This document shows, piece after piece, positions 20,701-29,174 of a DNA stretch of 64,000 nt. Source of the DNA: Zobellia laminariae (lineage in GTDB: Bacteria > Bacteroidota > Bacteroidia > Flavobacteriales > Flavobacteriaceae); NCBI RefSeq assembly GCF_009725995.1, contig NZ_RCNS01000001.1, positions 848,283-912,282 of the forward strand, in the 5' to 3' direction. The translations under genes and the position numbers were made by a program. A model generated the notes under the pieces. The model was given only the letters and a program-made list of their open reading frames with translations, had not been told where the DNA came from and made no database searches. The first letter of the stretch is position 1. The number at the start of each line of letters is the position of its first letter.

Positions 20701-20819
20701 CGGAAAATTATCTCACCTTTCAAAAAGACTATCCTATTAGGGTTGATCCAGAAGCAAGTGGAGTAGACTCCTACCCATTTAGAAAAACAATTTCAATGGG
20801 TGTGAATATTACATTCTAA
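17709..20819 (+). CDS. SusC-like TonB-dependent oligosaccharide transporter
   Basis: Outer-membrane importer of 1036 residues. A long signal region ends QLHAQ (about residue 33), followed by the carboxypeptidase-regulatory-like domain (VNGTVSDDTGMPLPGANV) and the SusC signature LEEVVVVGYGQQKR before the plug (about 115-230, with DASSAAIYGSRAANGVILV). The rest is the 22-strand barrel, ending in an aromatic-rich strand with terminal Phe (MGVNITF). It should import oligosaccharides released at the surface, energised by TonB, with the SusD lid encoded 18 bases downstream. This is the only SusC/SusD pair in the window and so likely serves all the surrounding sulfatases and glycosidases. Residues for the ligand cannot be predicted. 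Confidence 0.96.
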   Translation: MKHEKQSTKKPFLLRLGLIFFGLLLTTVQLHAQDGTVNGTVSDDTGMPLPGANVLVKGTTTGTQTDFDGNYSISASNDATLVFSYIGFSTQEISVNGQSTITVSLAEDASKLEEVVVVGYGQQKRVNLTGSVTAVDEEALEDRNVQNAFQALQGQAAGLQISQGTGAPGNEKLNIKIRGLNSFGSSNSPLVLINGVEGNLQDLDPTVISSISVLKDASSAAIYGSRAANGVILVTTKTGGANQFKIEYNGSVAIETFTQVPQMISNSADYMELMNTALQNTSGATANPYPQELIDAYRNANGDPAFPNTDWFAEASRTPIVQRHAVTASGSIDDTSYNISIGSWDQPGIIKSTGYEKYNFFMSVKSKIGEKLTVGGTVSGVDSKSTGFRGAGDNLFNLFRVRPTWGVYALDGSGHYAAKAFSGNDPQFPGFDEGFTRNNPIAELEVQDGESLKQTNFNGNLFVDIDLSDNLVWSTKGAYKFDYDFYKFQRMQYDEYNYRTGDYLRTTRDISELTVDNIWTKQTTLFSTLTYSNLFGNHDVKLLGGYSQEGFNRNYTRSIRQGIPNRVITDLAGVSADNQFTSGFSESWAIQSFFGRANYNYKEKYLLEANLRGDISSRFAKGNRLGIFPSVSAGWRLDKENFLENVDVVSELKLRGSWGQLGNQNIGSGPGEELDSGIYPYQSTLAFDGFGYPFSDNVRPGVGLNNLVDQDITWETTTVTDFGLDFSLFDRKFYGSVDYYIKETVDILRELQIDLSSGLNPPVVNLGAMTNKGWDIVLGHQNRINDNFSYSINGNVSWFKNRLKTFGDKEIGERFIDEEGYAYQDWYMWEADGFFQNQEDIDNSPVQPEPGKVGFIKLKDQNGDNVVDGDDRIHIDGRYPAYVYGLNLSANYKNIDLRMFWEGVEGTKNYIARDPFRQDGGTDVAWLTEAWTPENPDSRLPAVYYETAEERRSIRYINSFWLWDSSYFRLKNITLGYSFADEVLEKTPFNKLRFYLAAENYLTFQKDYPIRVDPEASGVDSYPFRKTISMGVNITF

Positions 20820-20837
20820 AAAATTAAGAAAAGAAAA

Positions 20838-22379
20838 ATGAAACATACACTAACAATAATCGGTTTAATTTTTATCCTTTTCGGACAAACTTCTTGTGAG
20901 TCCGATTTTTTAGACAAACAACCATCTTCTCAATTATCCTCTGAAAGTTTTTGGAAAACAGAGCAAGATGTTGAACTGGCTCTAACAGGCGTCTATAGCA
21001 CCCTGCAACAACCCCTTATTTCCATTCGTCCAAAAGACGCATCGGGCAGACCATTAAATAAAATAGCTTGGGATGCCGTAACCGATGACGCTTACCAAAC
21101 GTTTAATTATGGGTTTAGACAAATTATTGATGGCACATTCACCGCTTCATCCGAAGGGAATAGAGGTGCAATTCATATTTTATACGAAACAAGCTATAAA
21201 GGAATACAGTCTTGTAACTTCTTTCTAGATAACATAGATAAAGTAGAGAATATAGACGCGAAAAAAATCGATAGCTGGAAAGCAGAGGTTCATTTTTTGA
21301 GAGCATTCTTCTATTACCACCTTGCAACAGTATATGGAGATGTACCATTAAGACTAGAGCCTGCCTCCATAGAAAACCAGGAATTGATTAAAAGTCCACA
21401 AGCTGATATATTCAAACAAATTGAAGACGATTTGATTTTTGCCGAGGCCAATCTTTCTGAAAAGGCTTATGACAACGGTCATGTGGTAAGAGGAGCAGCT
21501 AGCGCACTCTTAGCAAGAACCTATCTATACCAGCAAAAATATAGCTTGGCCGCAGATACGGCCAAAAAAGTTATAGACGCAGGAAGCTTTGATTTAGCCT
21601 CTGACTATTCAAGCCTTTTTATGGAAAGTGGCCAGACGGGAAATCCTGAAATCATTTTCTCTACTCAGTTTACCAATGCACCAGGAGAAGCACAAGGGGT
21701 CAGTTTTGAAATCATGATTGGTTTTTGGGGCACTTTGAAACCCACTGAGGGTTTTGTTAATTCTTTTGAAGCAATAGATGGTTTACCCATTGATGAATCC
21801 CCAATATATGATTCGGCTGAACCACTAAAAAATCGTGACCCAAGATTAACAGAAATTGTTCAAGAAGGAGAATGGAATCCTGAAATTGAACAGAAAACCC
21901 TTTCCGGATATACTCTAATAAAATGGACCACTCCTGAAACAAGAGAGTCTTTTGTTCAAAATCAAAGTGACGGAACCGATGTAGTTCACATTCGTTATGC
22001 AGATGTTCTTTTAATGTATGCCGAAGGGAAAATAGAATCTGGTAGTGTTGATACTTCTGTATTAGATGCCATCAATGAAGTAAGAGCAAGAGCTTATGGT
22101 GTTGCAGTTGGCGATACGGGTTCATATCCAGCAATAACTACTACAGACGTAGGCGAGCTTCGCGAGGCTGTTCGTAATGAACGTAGATACGAATTTGGTT
22201 TTGAAGGTCTTCGTTATTTTGACCTAAAACGCTGGGGTATTGCTGAAGAAGTTTTGAATGGTTTTTATGATTCTCACGTAGATGCCAACAGGGTATTCTT
22301 ACCAAAACATTACAAATGGCCATTGCCACAAAGTGCAATTGATAAGAATAACGCACTTGAGCAAAATCCAGATTACTAA
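20838..22379 (+). CDS. SusD-like surface glycan-binding lipoprotein (RagB/SusD)
   Basis: Lipoprotein of 513 residues with lipidation Cys20 in GQTSCES. The early motif FLDKQPSSQLSSESFWKT is typical of the SusD N-terminus. Tetratricopeptide-like helices follow, with EVHFLRAFFYYHL (about 150) as the most conserved segment, then a C-terminal SusD domain with VRNERRYEFGFEG and YFDLKRWG. It forms the hinged lid on SusC and binds the oligosaccharide. The gene directly follows susC and is closed by an intrinsic terminator at 22446-22482, so the pair is one transcription unit. Confidence 0.96.
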   Translation: MKHTLTIIGLIFILFGQTSCESDFLDKQPSSQLSSESFWKTEQDVELALTGVYSTLQQPLISIRPKDASGRPLNKIAWDAVTDDAYQTFNYGFRQIIDGTFTASSEGNRGAIHILYETSYKGIQSCNFFLDNIDKVENIDAKKIDSWKAEVHFLRAFFYYHLATVYGDVPLRLEPASIENQELIKSPQADIFKQIEDDLIFAEANLSEKAYDNGHVVRGAASALLARTYLYQQKYSLAADTAKKVIDAGSFDLASDYSSLFMESGQTGNPEIIFSTQFTNAPGEAQGVSFEIMIGFWGTLKPTEGFVNSFEAIDGLPIDESPIYDSAEPLKNRDPRLTEIVQEGEWNPEIEQKTLSGYTLIKWTTPETRESFVQNQSDGTDVVHIRYADVLLMYAEGKIESGSVDTSVLDAINEVRARAYGVAVGDTGSYPAITTTDVGELREAVRNERRYEFGFEGLRYFDLKRWGIAEEVLNGFYDSHVDANRVFLPKHYKWPLPQSAIDKNNALEQNPDY

Positions 22380-22445
22380 TCGTATTAAAAACATGAGAAC
22401 ATTAACATATCTGTTTTTGTTAAAAATGTTGAGTTAGTTTTTCTT

Positions 22446-22482
22446 AAAAGCCAGTTGACTTCATAGTCTACTGGCTTTTTTC
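22446..22482 (+). terminator. Intrinsic terminator after susD
   Basis: AAAAGCCAGT pairs with ACTGGCTTTT, extended inward by GACT/AGTC across one mismatch, with a TCAT loop and a T-run ending the hairpin. It lies 66 bases after the susD stop and separates the SusCD unit from the next sulfatase. Confidence 0.85.
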
Positions 22483-22537
22483 TTAAGTCTTTACCAAAAA
22501 TTAATGGTATTTTCAACCTTCATTTGACAGTCAGAAT

Positions 22538-24067
22538 ATGAAAATCTACAAGAGAAGACTAGTTTTGCTCACCACGTTTTTTACTTTAGTGGCAATCACC
22601 CAAACCTACTCTCAACAACCCAACATCGTAATAATTTATGCAGATGATATGGGTTATGGCGATCTACAGTGTCAAAACAAAAATTCTAAAATACCCACGC
22701 CCTACCTTAACAAACTAGCATCAGAGGGAATGCGCTTTACAGACGCCCATAGTTCTTCGGGTATTTGCTCACCAAGTAGATATGCATTGCTCACCGGCAC
22801 ATATCACTGGAGAAGACAACACGGTATTGTAAATTCTTTTGGGCCTCCGTTCTTTAAAGAATCGGATGTTACGCTTCCAGAAATACTGAAAAACAACGGT
22901 TACGAAACTGCTGCAATTGGAAAGTGGCATCTAGGCTTTAATTGGAATTTTATAAACAAAGAACCTTCCGGAGAAAGAACTTATTGGAATAAAACACATA
23001 AAGTCTATTTAGTAGAAGATATTGATTGGGAAGCACCATTAACCGGAGGACCACTAGATAGAGGGTTCGATTATTATTTTGGAGATGGAACCATCAACTT
23101 CCCCCCCTATGCTTGGGTTGAGAACGATAGATTTGTTACGGCCCCAAGTGATTTTTTTGAATTCAATGAATTTGAAAGAGAGGTAAAAGAAGAAGACTGG
23201 GACTCACGCCCAGGCCCAAAAGTAAAAGGTTGGGATCCGTATACCGTATTACCCACGTTAACTAAGAAAACGGAAGCATGGATTGGAAAACAGAATAAAG
23301 AAAAACCCTTTTTCCTGTATTTAGCACTCCCTTCACCACATGCACCAATTATACCTAATGATGAGTTTGATGGCACTTCAGAAGCTGGTGGTTATGGCGA
23401 TTTTATGGTTCAAACAGATTGGGTTGCAGGACAAGTATTAAAAGCCTTAAAAACAAATGGGTTTGAAGATAATACCATAGTAATCTTTACTTCGGATAAT
23501 GGCCCTGAAAGATACGCTTATGAGCGTGCCGAAAAGTATAACCATTTCAGTATGGGCGATTTTAGAGGTTTAAAACGGGATGTTTGGGAAGGTGGTCACC
23601 ATGTTCCTTTCATTATTAAATGGCCTAACCATATAAAAGCCGGAACTGTTTCTGAGGAAGTTATTTCCCAAGTAGATATTATGGCTACTTTAGCTAAAAT
23701 CACAAAGACATCAATTCCAGAAAATGCGGCACCAGACAGCTATAACCTGTTACCTCTTTTAAAAGGAAAAAAATACAAAAGCCCACTCCGCGAAGCAACA
23801 GTGCATAATACTTACAAAGATCTTTGGGGATTAAGAAAAGGAAAATGGTTATACATTAACAAACCTTCGGGCGGGCAAGACAAAATGCCAGATTTCTATT
23901 TAAAACTCAGAGGATACAAAGATTTTGATACGCCTGCCCTACTTTTTGATATGAACAAAGATCCTGAGCAAAGAAATAATATTTTTGAAGCGCACCCTGA
24001 TATAATACAAGAAATGAGTACTATTTTAGGGGCTTATCGCGAACAAGGATATTCCGTAAAACGATAA
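22538..24067 (+). CDS. Family S1 sulfatase
   Basis: Secreted sulfatase of 509 residues with a signal peptide ending TYSQ (about 25). Metal motif [14 protein letters not shown], catalytic motif C77[10 protein letters not shown], Lys/His motif AIGKWHLGF, second metal site [11 protein letters not shown] and [14 protein letters not shown] are all present. The layout resembles GalNAc-6-sulfatase/arylsulfatase-A-type members (family resemblance only). It follows the SusD terminator, so it begins a new transcription unit with the FG-GAP protein downstream, 68 bases before the start chosen there. Substrate unknown. Confidence 0.93.
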   Translation: MKIYKRRLVLLTTFFTLVAITQTYSQQPNIVIIYADDMGYGDLQCQNKNSKIPTPYLNKLASEGMRFTDAHSSSGICSPSRYALLTGTYHWRRQHGIVNSFGPPFFKESDVTLPEILKNNGYETAAIGKWHLGFNWNFINKEPSGERTYWNKTHKVYLVEDIDWEAPLTGGPLDRGFDYYFGDGTINFPPYAWVENDRFVTAPSDFFEFNEFEREVKEEDWDSRPGPKVKGWDPYTVLPTLTKKTEAWIGKQNKEKPFFLYLALPSPHAPIIPNDEFDGTSEAGGYGDFMVQTDWVAGQVLKALKTNGFEDNTIVIFTSDNGPERYAYERAEKYNHFSMGDFRGLKRDVWEGGHHVPFIIKWPNHIKAGTVSEEVISQVDIMATLAKITKTSIPENAAPDSYNLLPLLKGKKYKSPLREATVHNTYKDLWGLRKGKWLYINKPSGGQDKMPDFYLKLRGYKDFDTPALLFDMNKDPEQRNNIFEAHPDIIQEMSTILGAYREQGYSVKR

Positions 24068-24135
24068 AACACCTCTCGTAAATCAAACACATGCCCTCAC
24101 CTTCTTTTGGACCTAATTTTTCTTTTATAGTGATG

Positions 24136-27100
24136 AAATCAATGCTATTCATCTTGGTTGCGGCACTCATTGTATCGTGCCAAGAAAAAAAGGAGCTGGA
24201 AATAAAACCTAAGAAGAATACACTCTTCCAAGAGATTTCCAGCGAAACTACAGGCGTAGATTTCAGCAATTCTGTTGAAGCATCCAAAAAGTTAAACCTA
24301 TTCTCTTACATGTACTTTTACAATGGTGGCGGTGTGGCAGCAGGAGATTTAAACGGTGATGGTCTTGATGATATCTATTTTACAGGTAATCAGGTCGAAA
24401 ACAAACTATACCTCAACAAAGGCAATTTTGAGTTTACTGACATTACTGAAAATAGCGGCACTGGTGGCGATGAAAATGCCTGGTACACAGGAGTAACTTT
24501 TGCTGATGTTAATGGAGATGGGAAATTGGATATCTATGTAAGTCAGATTGGAGAGATTTTAGGTAGCAACGGACATAACCTTCTTTTCATCAATTTAGGA
24601 AATGATGAGAATGGCTCTCCTAAATTTAAGGAAAGTGCTAATGAGCTGGGCCTAACCGTAAAAGGTGCTACCACACAAACTGCATTTTTTGATTATGATT
24701 TAGATGGCGACCTTGATGCGTACATTATGACGCATTCCAATTTTAACGACGGTGTACTTCCTCGTGCGGAAAAGCGTTTGATTTCTAGTCCCTATGGCGA
24801 TAAATTATTCAGAAATGACGGCGATAAATTTACTGATGTCACCAAAGAATCGGGCATTTACAGTAGCCCTCTAGGGTTTGGATTGGGTATTAGCACGGCC
24901 GATATCAACAAAGATGGTTATCCTGACATTTACATTGGTAATGACTTCTATGAGGACGATTACCTCTACATCAATAACGGGGATGGTACGTTTACAGAAG
25001 ATTTAGAATCTCGTTTAAAACACACCAGCCGGTTTTCTATGGGTAACGATATTGCCGATTTGAACAATGATGGCCTACCGGATATTTTGTCTTTGGATAT
25101 GCAAGCTTATGAGCCAGAAATTCTAAAAGCATCGCATGGCGAAGATTCATACGCCATTTTCAATTACAAACTGTCTTTTGGGTACCAGCATCAATATGCA
25201 CACAACACTTTTCAACTGAATAGAGACGGTGAGCACTTTAGCGAAATAGCAAGACTATCCGGCATTGAAGCCACAGATTGGAGCTGGTCTGTTTTAGCTA
25301 ATGACTTTGATATGGACGGGCAAAAAGATATTTTCATTACCAACGGTATTTTTAGACGAAGTAATGATATGGACTATATGCAGTTCCTTTCTGGCGATGA
25401 AGTTCAGAAACAATTGCGTTCCGGAAATTATGATTATAGCGAAGCCCTAACGGATAAAATGCCAAGCTATCCTTTGCAGAATTTCTTCTTCAAAAATAAT
25501 AATGACCTCACCTTTTCAAATAAATCTACTGAATGGGGCGGCACAAAAAAAGGTTTCTCAAACGGTGCTACGTATACCGACCTAGACAATGATGGCGATT
25601 TAGATTTGGTAATCAGCAATTTGAACGAAAAAGCATCTATCTTAAAAAACAATACGCTTGAAAACGATAGTTTAAACAAAGACTACTTGAGAATAAAACT
25701 AAGCGGTAAGCCTAGGAATGCTTTCGGTATAGGTTCTAAAGTCACTCTAAAAAATAAAGGTCAAAAGCAATATCAAGAGCTATTGAATGTCAGAGGATAT
25801 TTGTCATCTCCTCCTCCATATTTAAATTTTTCAGTTGCCAAAAACACCGTTATAGATACTATTTTGGTACAATGGCCAAATAAAGAACAAACTATTTTAA
25901 CGAACGTTGCTTCGGGGCAAATGTTGAACATTGCCCAAGAAAATACTTCGCTTTTAAAGTCAGAAACGGGGAAAAAATCAGAAACGCTATTTACCCTAGT
26001 CAATAATAGCGAATTAAATATTGACTATCGGCATGAGGAAAATCGGTTTTATGAGTTTAATAGAGAACATTTGATACCACATATGAACTCCACATGGGGA
26101 GCTCCTATTGCAGTTGGCGACCTCAACAATGATGGCTTGGATGACTTTTTCGTTGGTGGAGCGCTAAACCAATCTTCTGAAATCTATTTACAACGATCCA
26201 ATGGCAAATTTGTCCAATCCACATCAAAAGCCCTAAAAACCGATTCCGCTTCTGAAGATACTGCTGCAGAATTTGTAGACGTTAATGGAGATGGTCATTT
26301 AGACCTAGTTGTTGGCAGCGGCAGCAACCAAGAAATAAAACCCGACCCAAAAAGTCTTACTCGGCTTTATATAAACGATGGTAGGGGCAACTTTACAAAA
26401 CAAGGTAATTTCCCTGAAATATATACTACCGTTTCAGACTTGGCAATCGCTGACTTCGACAAAGATGGAGATAGTGATATTTTTATATCCTCACGCTCCG
26501 TTCCTGGAAAATATGGTTCTTCGCCAGATTCCTATCCTCTTAAAAACGATGGGAAAGGTAATTTCACGATAGATGCTTCGTCCCAAAAGCTTTTTGAGAA
26601 ATGCGGAATGGTTACTTCTGCAAAATGGGTCGATTTAAATGGAGATGATTGGCAAGACCTTGTGCTAGTAGGTGAATGGATGCCCATTAAAATATATTAT
26701 AACTCCAACGGACATCTTAGCGAAGCTAACCCGGAGGCCAATTCCTTACAGCTTTCAAATGGTTGGTGGAATACAGTAGAATACGGAGATTTTGATAATG
26801 ATGGCGACATTGATTTGGTAGCGGGAAATCTTGGGCTGAACTCAAAATTGAGGGCAACTGAAAAAGAACCTGTACAGATGTATTATGCCGATTTTGACAA
26901 AAATGGTTGGCCAGAAGGAGTCACTACTCATTTTATTAAAGGGAAAGAACATGTTTTTTCTTCAAAAAGCCTGCTAGAGAAACAAATGGTGTATCTCCGC
27001 AAAAAATTCTCTACCTATAGCGCTTTTGCCCAAGCCGACTTTAAAGAAATATTTACCCCAGAAGAACTGAATACTGCTAAGACCTTAAAAGCTTACGAAT

Positions 27101-27357
27101 TCAGAAGTTGTTTCATTGAAAATCTCGGAAACAAGAAATTCAAACTTACTCCTCTACCTACTGTTGCACAATTCTCTACGGTAAATGCCATTCATAAATT
27201 AGATTTTGATCAAGACGGGAAGTTAGACTTGCTACTTGGAGAAAATTTCTATGACGCCAATACCGAACTAGGACGTTACGATGCAGGTTATGGAACGCTT
27301 CTAAGAAATATGGGGGGGGTAATTTTAAAGAAACACCTATTACCCAATCAGGGTTGA
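24136..27357 (+). CDS. FG-GAP/VCBS repeat ASPIC-domain lipoprotein, frameshifted at its end
   Basis: Surface-type lipoprotein of about 1070 residues. I prefer the ATG at 24136 over 24091 because it gives a clean signal with lipobox LIVSC (Cys16). Two beta-propellers of FG-GAP/VCBS repeats are visible as calcium-binding DxNGDGxxD-like loops (GDLNGDGLDDIY, ADVNGDGKLDIY, VDVNGDGHLDLV, DFDNDGDIDLV). Between them lies an ASPIC/UnbV domain (AFGIGSKVTLK, then ILVQWPNKEQTIL). Function is unknown; such proteins are frequent in Bacteroidota PULs and may bind glycans or partner proteins. A run of eight G at 27312-27319 shifts the frame, so the read-out ends with the unrelated tail ILKKHLLPNQG. One base more or two fewer would restore a natural C-terminus ending at 27473. 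Confidence 0.85.
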   Translation, partial: KSMLFILVAALIVSCQEKKELEIKPKKNTLFQEISSETTGVDFSNSVEASKKLNLFSYMYFYNGGGVAAGDLNGDGLDDIYFTGNQVENKLYLNKGNFEFTDITENSGTGGDENAWYTGVTFADVNGDGKLDIYVSQIGEILGSNGHNLLFINLGNDENGSPKFKESANELGLTVKGATTQTAFFDYDLDGDLDAYIMTHSNFNDGVLPRAEKRLISSPYGDKLFRNDGDKFTDVTKESGIYSSPLGFGLGISTADINKDGYPDIYIGNDFYEDDYLYINNGDGTFTEDLESRLKHTSRFSMGNDIADLNNDGLPDILSLDMQAYEPEILKASHGEDSYAIFNYKLSFGYQHQYAHNTFQLNRDGEHFSEIARLSGIEATDWSWSVLANDFDMDGQKDIFITNGIFRRSNDMDYMQFLSGDEVQKQLRSGNYDYSEALTDKMPSYPLQNFFFKNNNDLTFSNKSTEWGGTKKGFSNGATYTDLDNDGDLDLVISNLNEKASILKNNTLENDSLNKDYLRIKLSGKPRNAFGIGSKVTLKNKGQKQYQELLNVRGYLSSPPPYLNFSVAKNTVIDTILVQWPNKEQTILTNVASGQMLNIAQENTSLLKSETGKKSETLFTLVNNSELNIDYRHEENRFYEFNREHLIPHMNSTWGAPIAVGDLNNDGLDDFFVGGALNQSSEIYLQRSNGKFVQSTSKALKTDSASEDTAAEFVDVNGDGHLDLVVGSGSNQEIKPDPKSLTRLYINDGRGNFTKQGNFPEIYTTVSDLAIADFDKDGDSDIFISSRSVPGKYGSSPDSYPLKNDGKGNFTIDASSQKLFEKCGMVTSAKWVDLNGDDWQDLVLVGEWMPIKIYYNSNGHLSEANPEANSLQLSNGWWNTVEYGDFDNDGDIDLVAGNLGLNSKLRATEKEPVQMYYADFDKNGWPEGVTTHFIKGKEHVFSSKSLLEKQMVYLRKKFSTYSAFAQADFKEIFTPEELNTAKTLKAYEFRSCFIENLGNKKFKLTPLPTVAQFSTVNAIHKLDFDQDGKLDLLLGENFYDANTELGRYDAGYGTLLRNMGGVILKKHLLPNQG

Positions 27358-27473
27358 TGCTAGATAAACAGACCAGACATATTAAAACCTTAAGCAACAA
27401 AAAGTACGGGAAGTTATTGGTCATAAGCAACAACAACGATAGCCTTCAGTTTTACAGAACTTCAGCTCAATGA
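27358..27473 (+). other. Displaced C-terminal segment of the FG-GAP protein
   Basis: In the +1-shifted frame after the G8 tract the sequence reads NFKETPITQSGLMLDKQ and so on to KYGKLLVISNNNDSLQFY and a TGA at 27471-27473. That ending is the usual last propeller strand of this family, so it belongs to the gene at 24136 and was cut off by a one-base change in the homopolymer. Confidence 0.8.
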
Positions 27474-27638
27474 AGCTGCTTTTACAAGAGACTTAATTCA
27501 GTTGTCAATCACTTACAGTACTGTGTTAGCGCACATTTTGTACTGGTACATACATTTCATAAACTACAAAGCACATAGGTCCGTGGAATAAATCCCTTCT
27601 TTGTATTTCATTGTGCAAAAAACAGAAAAGTAATTCGC

Positions 27639-29120
27639 ATGAAAACAATTGTAAAGTATAGTTTTTCCATTTTAACGGCCCTGATTACTCTTACAGGCTG
27701 CTCAACCGAAGAAAAGAAATCCGAAGAAAAGGAAATTACCAAGACCACTAATGCCCCAAACATCATTCTATTTGTTTCTGATGACCACGGTACAGATGCT
27801 ATTGGTGCCTACGGGAATAAAGTAATCAAAACCCCAAACCTAGACCAACTTGCTGCGGAAGGTGTCCGTTTTGACAATGCGTATTGCACCAGTGCCAGTT
27901 GTGCTGCAAGCAGGTCCGTTATACTTACAGGTCTTTATGGGCATGCTACCGGGTCCTACGGTCACGTTCACGATTACCATCACTTTAGCAGTTACGACAA
28001 CATAAAATCCTTACCCGTTCTTCTTGATAAATCGGGCTATGAAACGGCAAGAATTGGCAAATACCACGTTGCTCCAGAATCAGTTTATCATTTTCAAAAA
28101 GTTCTAGAAGCGGACCCCAGAAATACGGTAGAAATGGCCGAACAATGTAAAGACGTTCTTAATTCCGATAAACCCTTCTTTCTCTATTTCTGTACGGATG
28201 ACCCACACCGTGGCGCTCCGTTTGAATCAGATCCATGGAACCTACCAAATAGCTTTGGCAATAAGAAAGAAGGATATAAAGGTGTTGAAACCATTACTTA
28301 TGACCCAAAAGATGTTGTGGTTCCAAGTTTCCTACCGGACAGTCAAGAAAGTCGTGAAGAAATTGCACAATACTACCAGAGTATTTCAAGAATAGACCAA
28401 GGCTTTGGTAAGCTAATGAAAATTCTGAAAGATACGGGCAAAGACAAAAACACTATTGTCATTTATATTTCGGATAACGGAATGGCTTTCCCAGGTGCAA
28501 AGACCACAGTTTACGAACCGGGTATTAAATTACCTTGTATCATTAAAGATCCGTTGGCTAACATAAAAGGAGGTTCTGTTAACAATGCTTTAATATCATG
28601 GACAGACCTTACCCCTACTATTTTGGACATGGCGGAAATCTCCTATGATTCCAATGATTTTCATGGCAAATCTTTCAAAAAAATAATGAGTGAGGAAAAC
28701 CCTAAAGGATGGGATGAAGTTTATGCTTCGCATACCTTTCATGAAATTACAATGTATTACCCTATGCGAGTCGTAAGGGATAAAAACTACAAGCTTATTC
28801 GCAATATTGCTTGGCGGCAAGAATACCCCTTTGCCTCGGACCTTTGGGCGGCATCTACATGGCAAGAGGTATACCGAAGCGAAAAAGAATACTTTGGAAA
28901 ACGCAAAGTTAAGGATTACCTCTTCAGACCTGAATTTGAACTATTCGATTTATCCAAAGACCCGGAAGAAAGCATCAATTTGGCCACCGACCCAAACTAT
29001 GCCAATGTGCTAGAGGGTTTGAAAACAAAAATGAAAGCCTTTCAAAAAGAAACTAAAGACCCATGGCTCATTACTTGGGACCATGATAATTCCTTACAAG
29101 GCACTGGTGTTAATCTTTAA
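27639..29120 (+). CDS. Family S1 sulfatase lipoprotein (CAASR type)
   Basis: Sulfatase of 493 residues with lipobox LTGC (Cys21) and a Lys/Glu-rich linker. Metal motif NIILFVSDDHG; catalytic motif C88-A-A-S-R, with Ala at the Pro position, followed by SVILTG; Lys/His motif RIGKYHVAP; second metal site ISDNGMAFPGAK. The SDNGxxFP and YEPGIKLP segments group it with the sulfatases at 5046 and 44945. It is 9 bases upstream of the broken start of the first GH110 gene, so they are co-transcribed. Substrate unknown. Confidence 0.92.
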   Translation: MKTIVKYSFSILTALITLTGCSTEEKKSEEKEITKTTNAPNIILFVSDDHGTDAIGAYGNKVIKTPNLDQLAAEGVRFDNAYCTSASCAASRSVILTGLYGHATGSYGHVHDYHHFSSYDNIKSLPVLLDKSGYETARIGKYHVAPESVYHFQKVLEADPRNTVEMAEQCKDVLNSDKPFFLYFCTDDPHRGAPFESDPWNLPNSFGNKKEGYKGVETITYDPKDVVVPSFLPDSQESREEIAQYYQSISRIDQGFGKLMKILKDTGKDKNTIVIYISDNGMAFPGAKTTVYEPGIKLPCIIKDPLANIKGGSVNNALISWTDLTPTILDMAEISYDSNDFHGKSFKKIMSEENPKGWDEVYASHTFHEITMYYPMRVVRDKNYKLIRNIAWRQEYPFASDLWAASTWQEVYRSEKEYFGKRKVKDYLFRPEFELFDLSKDPEESINLATDPNYANVLEGLKTKMKAFQKETKDPWLITWDHDNSLQGTGVNL

Positions 29121-29129
29121 AAACTAAAA

Positions 29130-29174
29130 ATGGATAATTTCAAATCTATAAAAACACTATAACTGAGCGCTATT
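29130..29174 (+). other. Disrupted signal-peptide start of the first GH110 gene
   Basis: An ATG at 29130, 9 bases after the sulfatase stop, opens MDNFKSIKTL in the same frame as the GH110 body, then a TAA at 29160-29162 interrupts it. After the stop the frame continues with LSAILCLGMYTISAQ. Joined across the stop, this is a complete signal peptide (charged start, hydrophobic core, cleavage after SAQ). A change such as TTA to TAA explains it. Confidence 0.8.
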
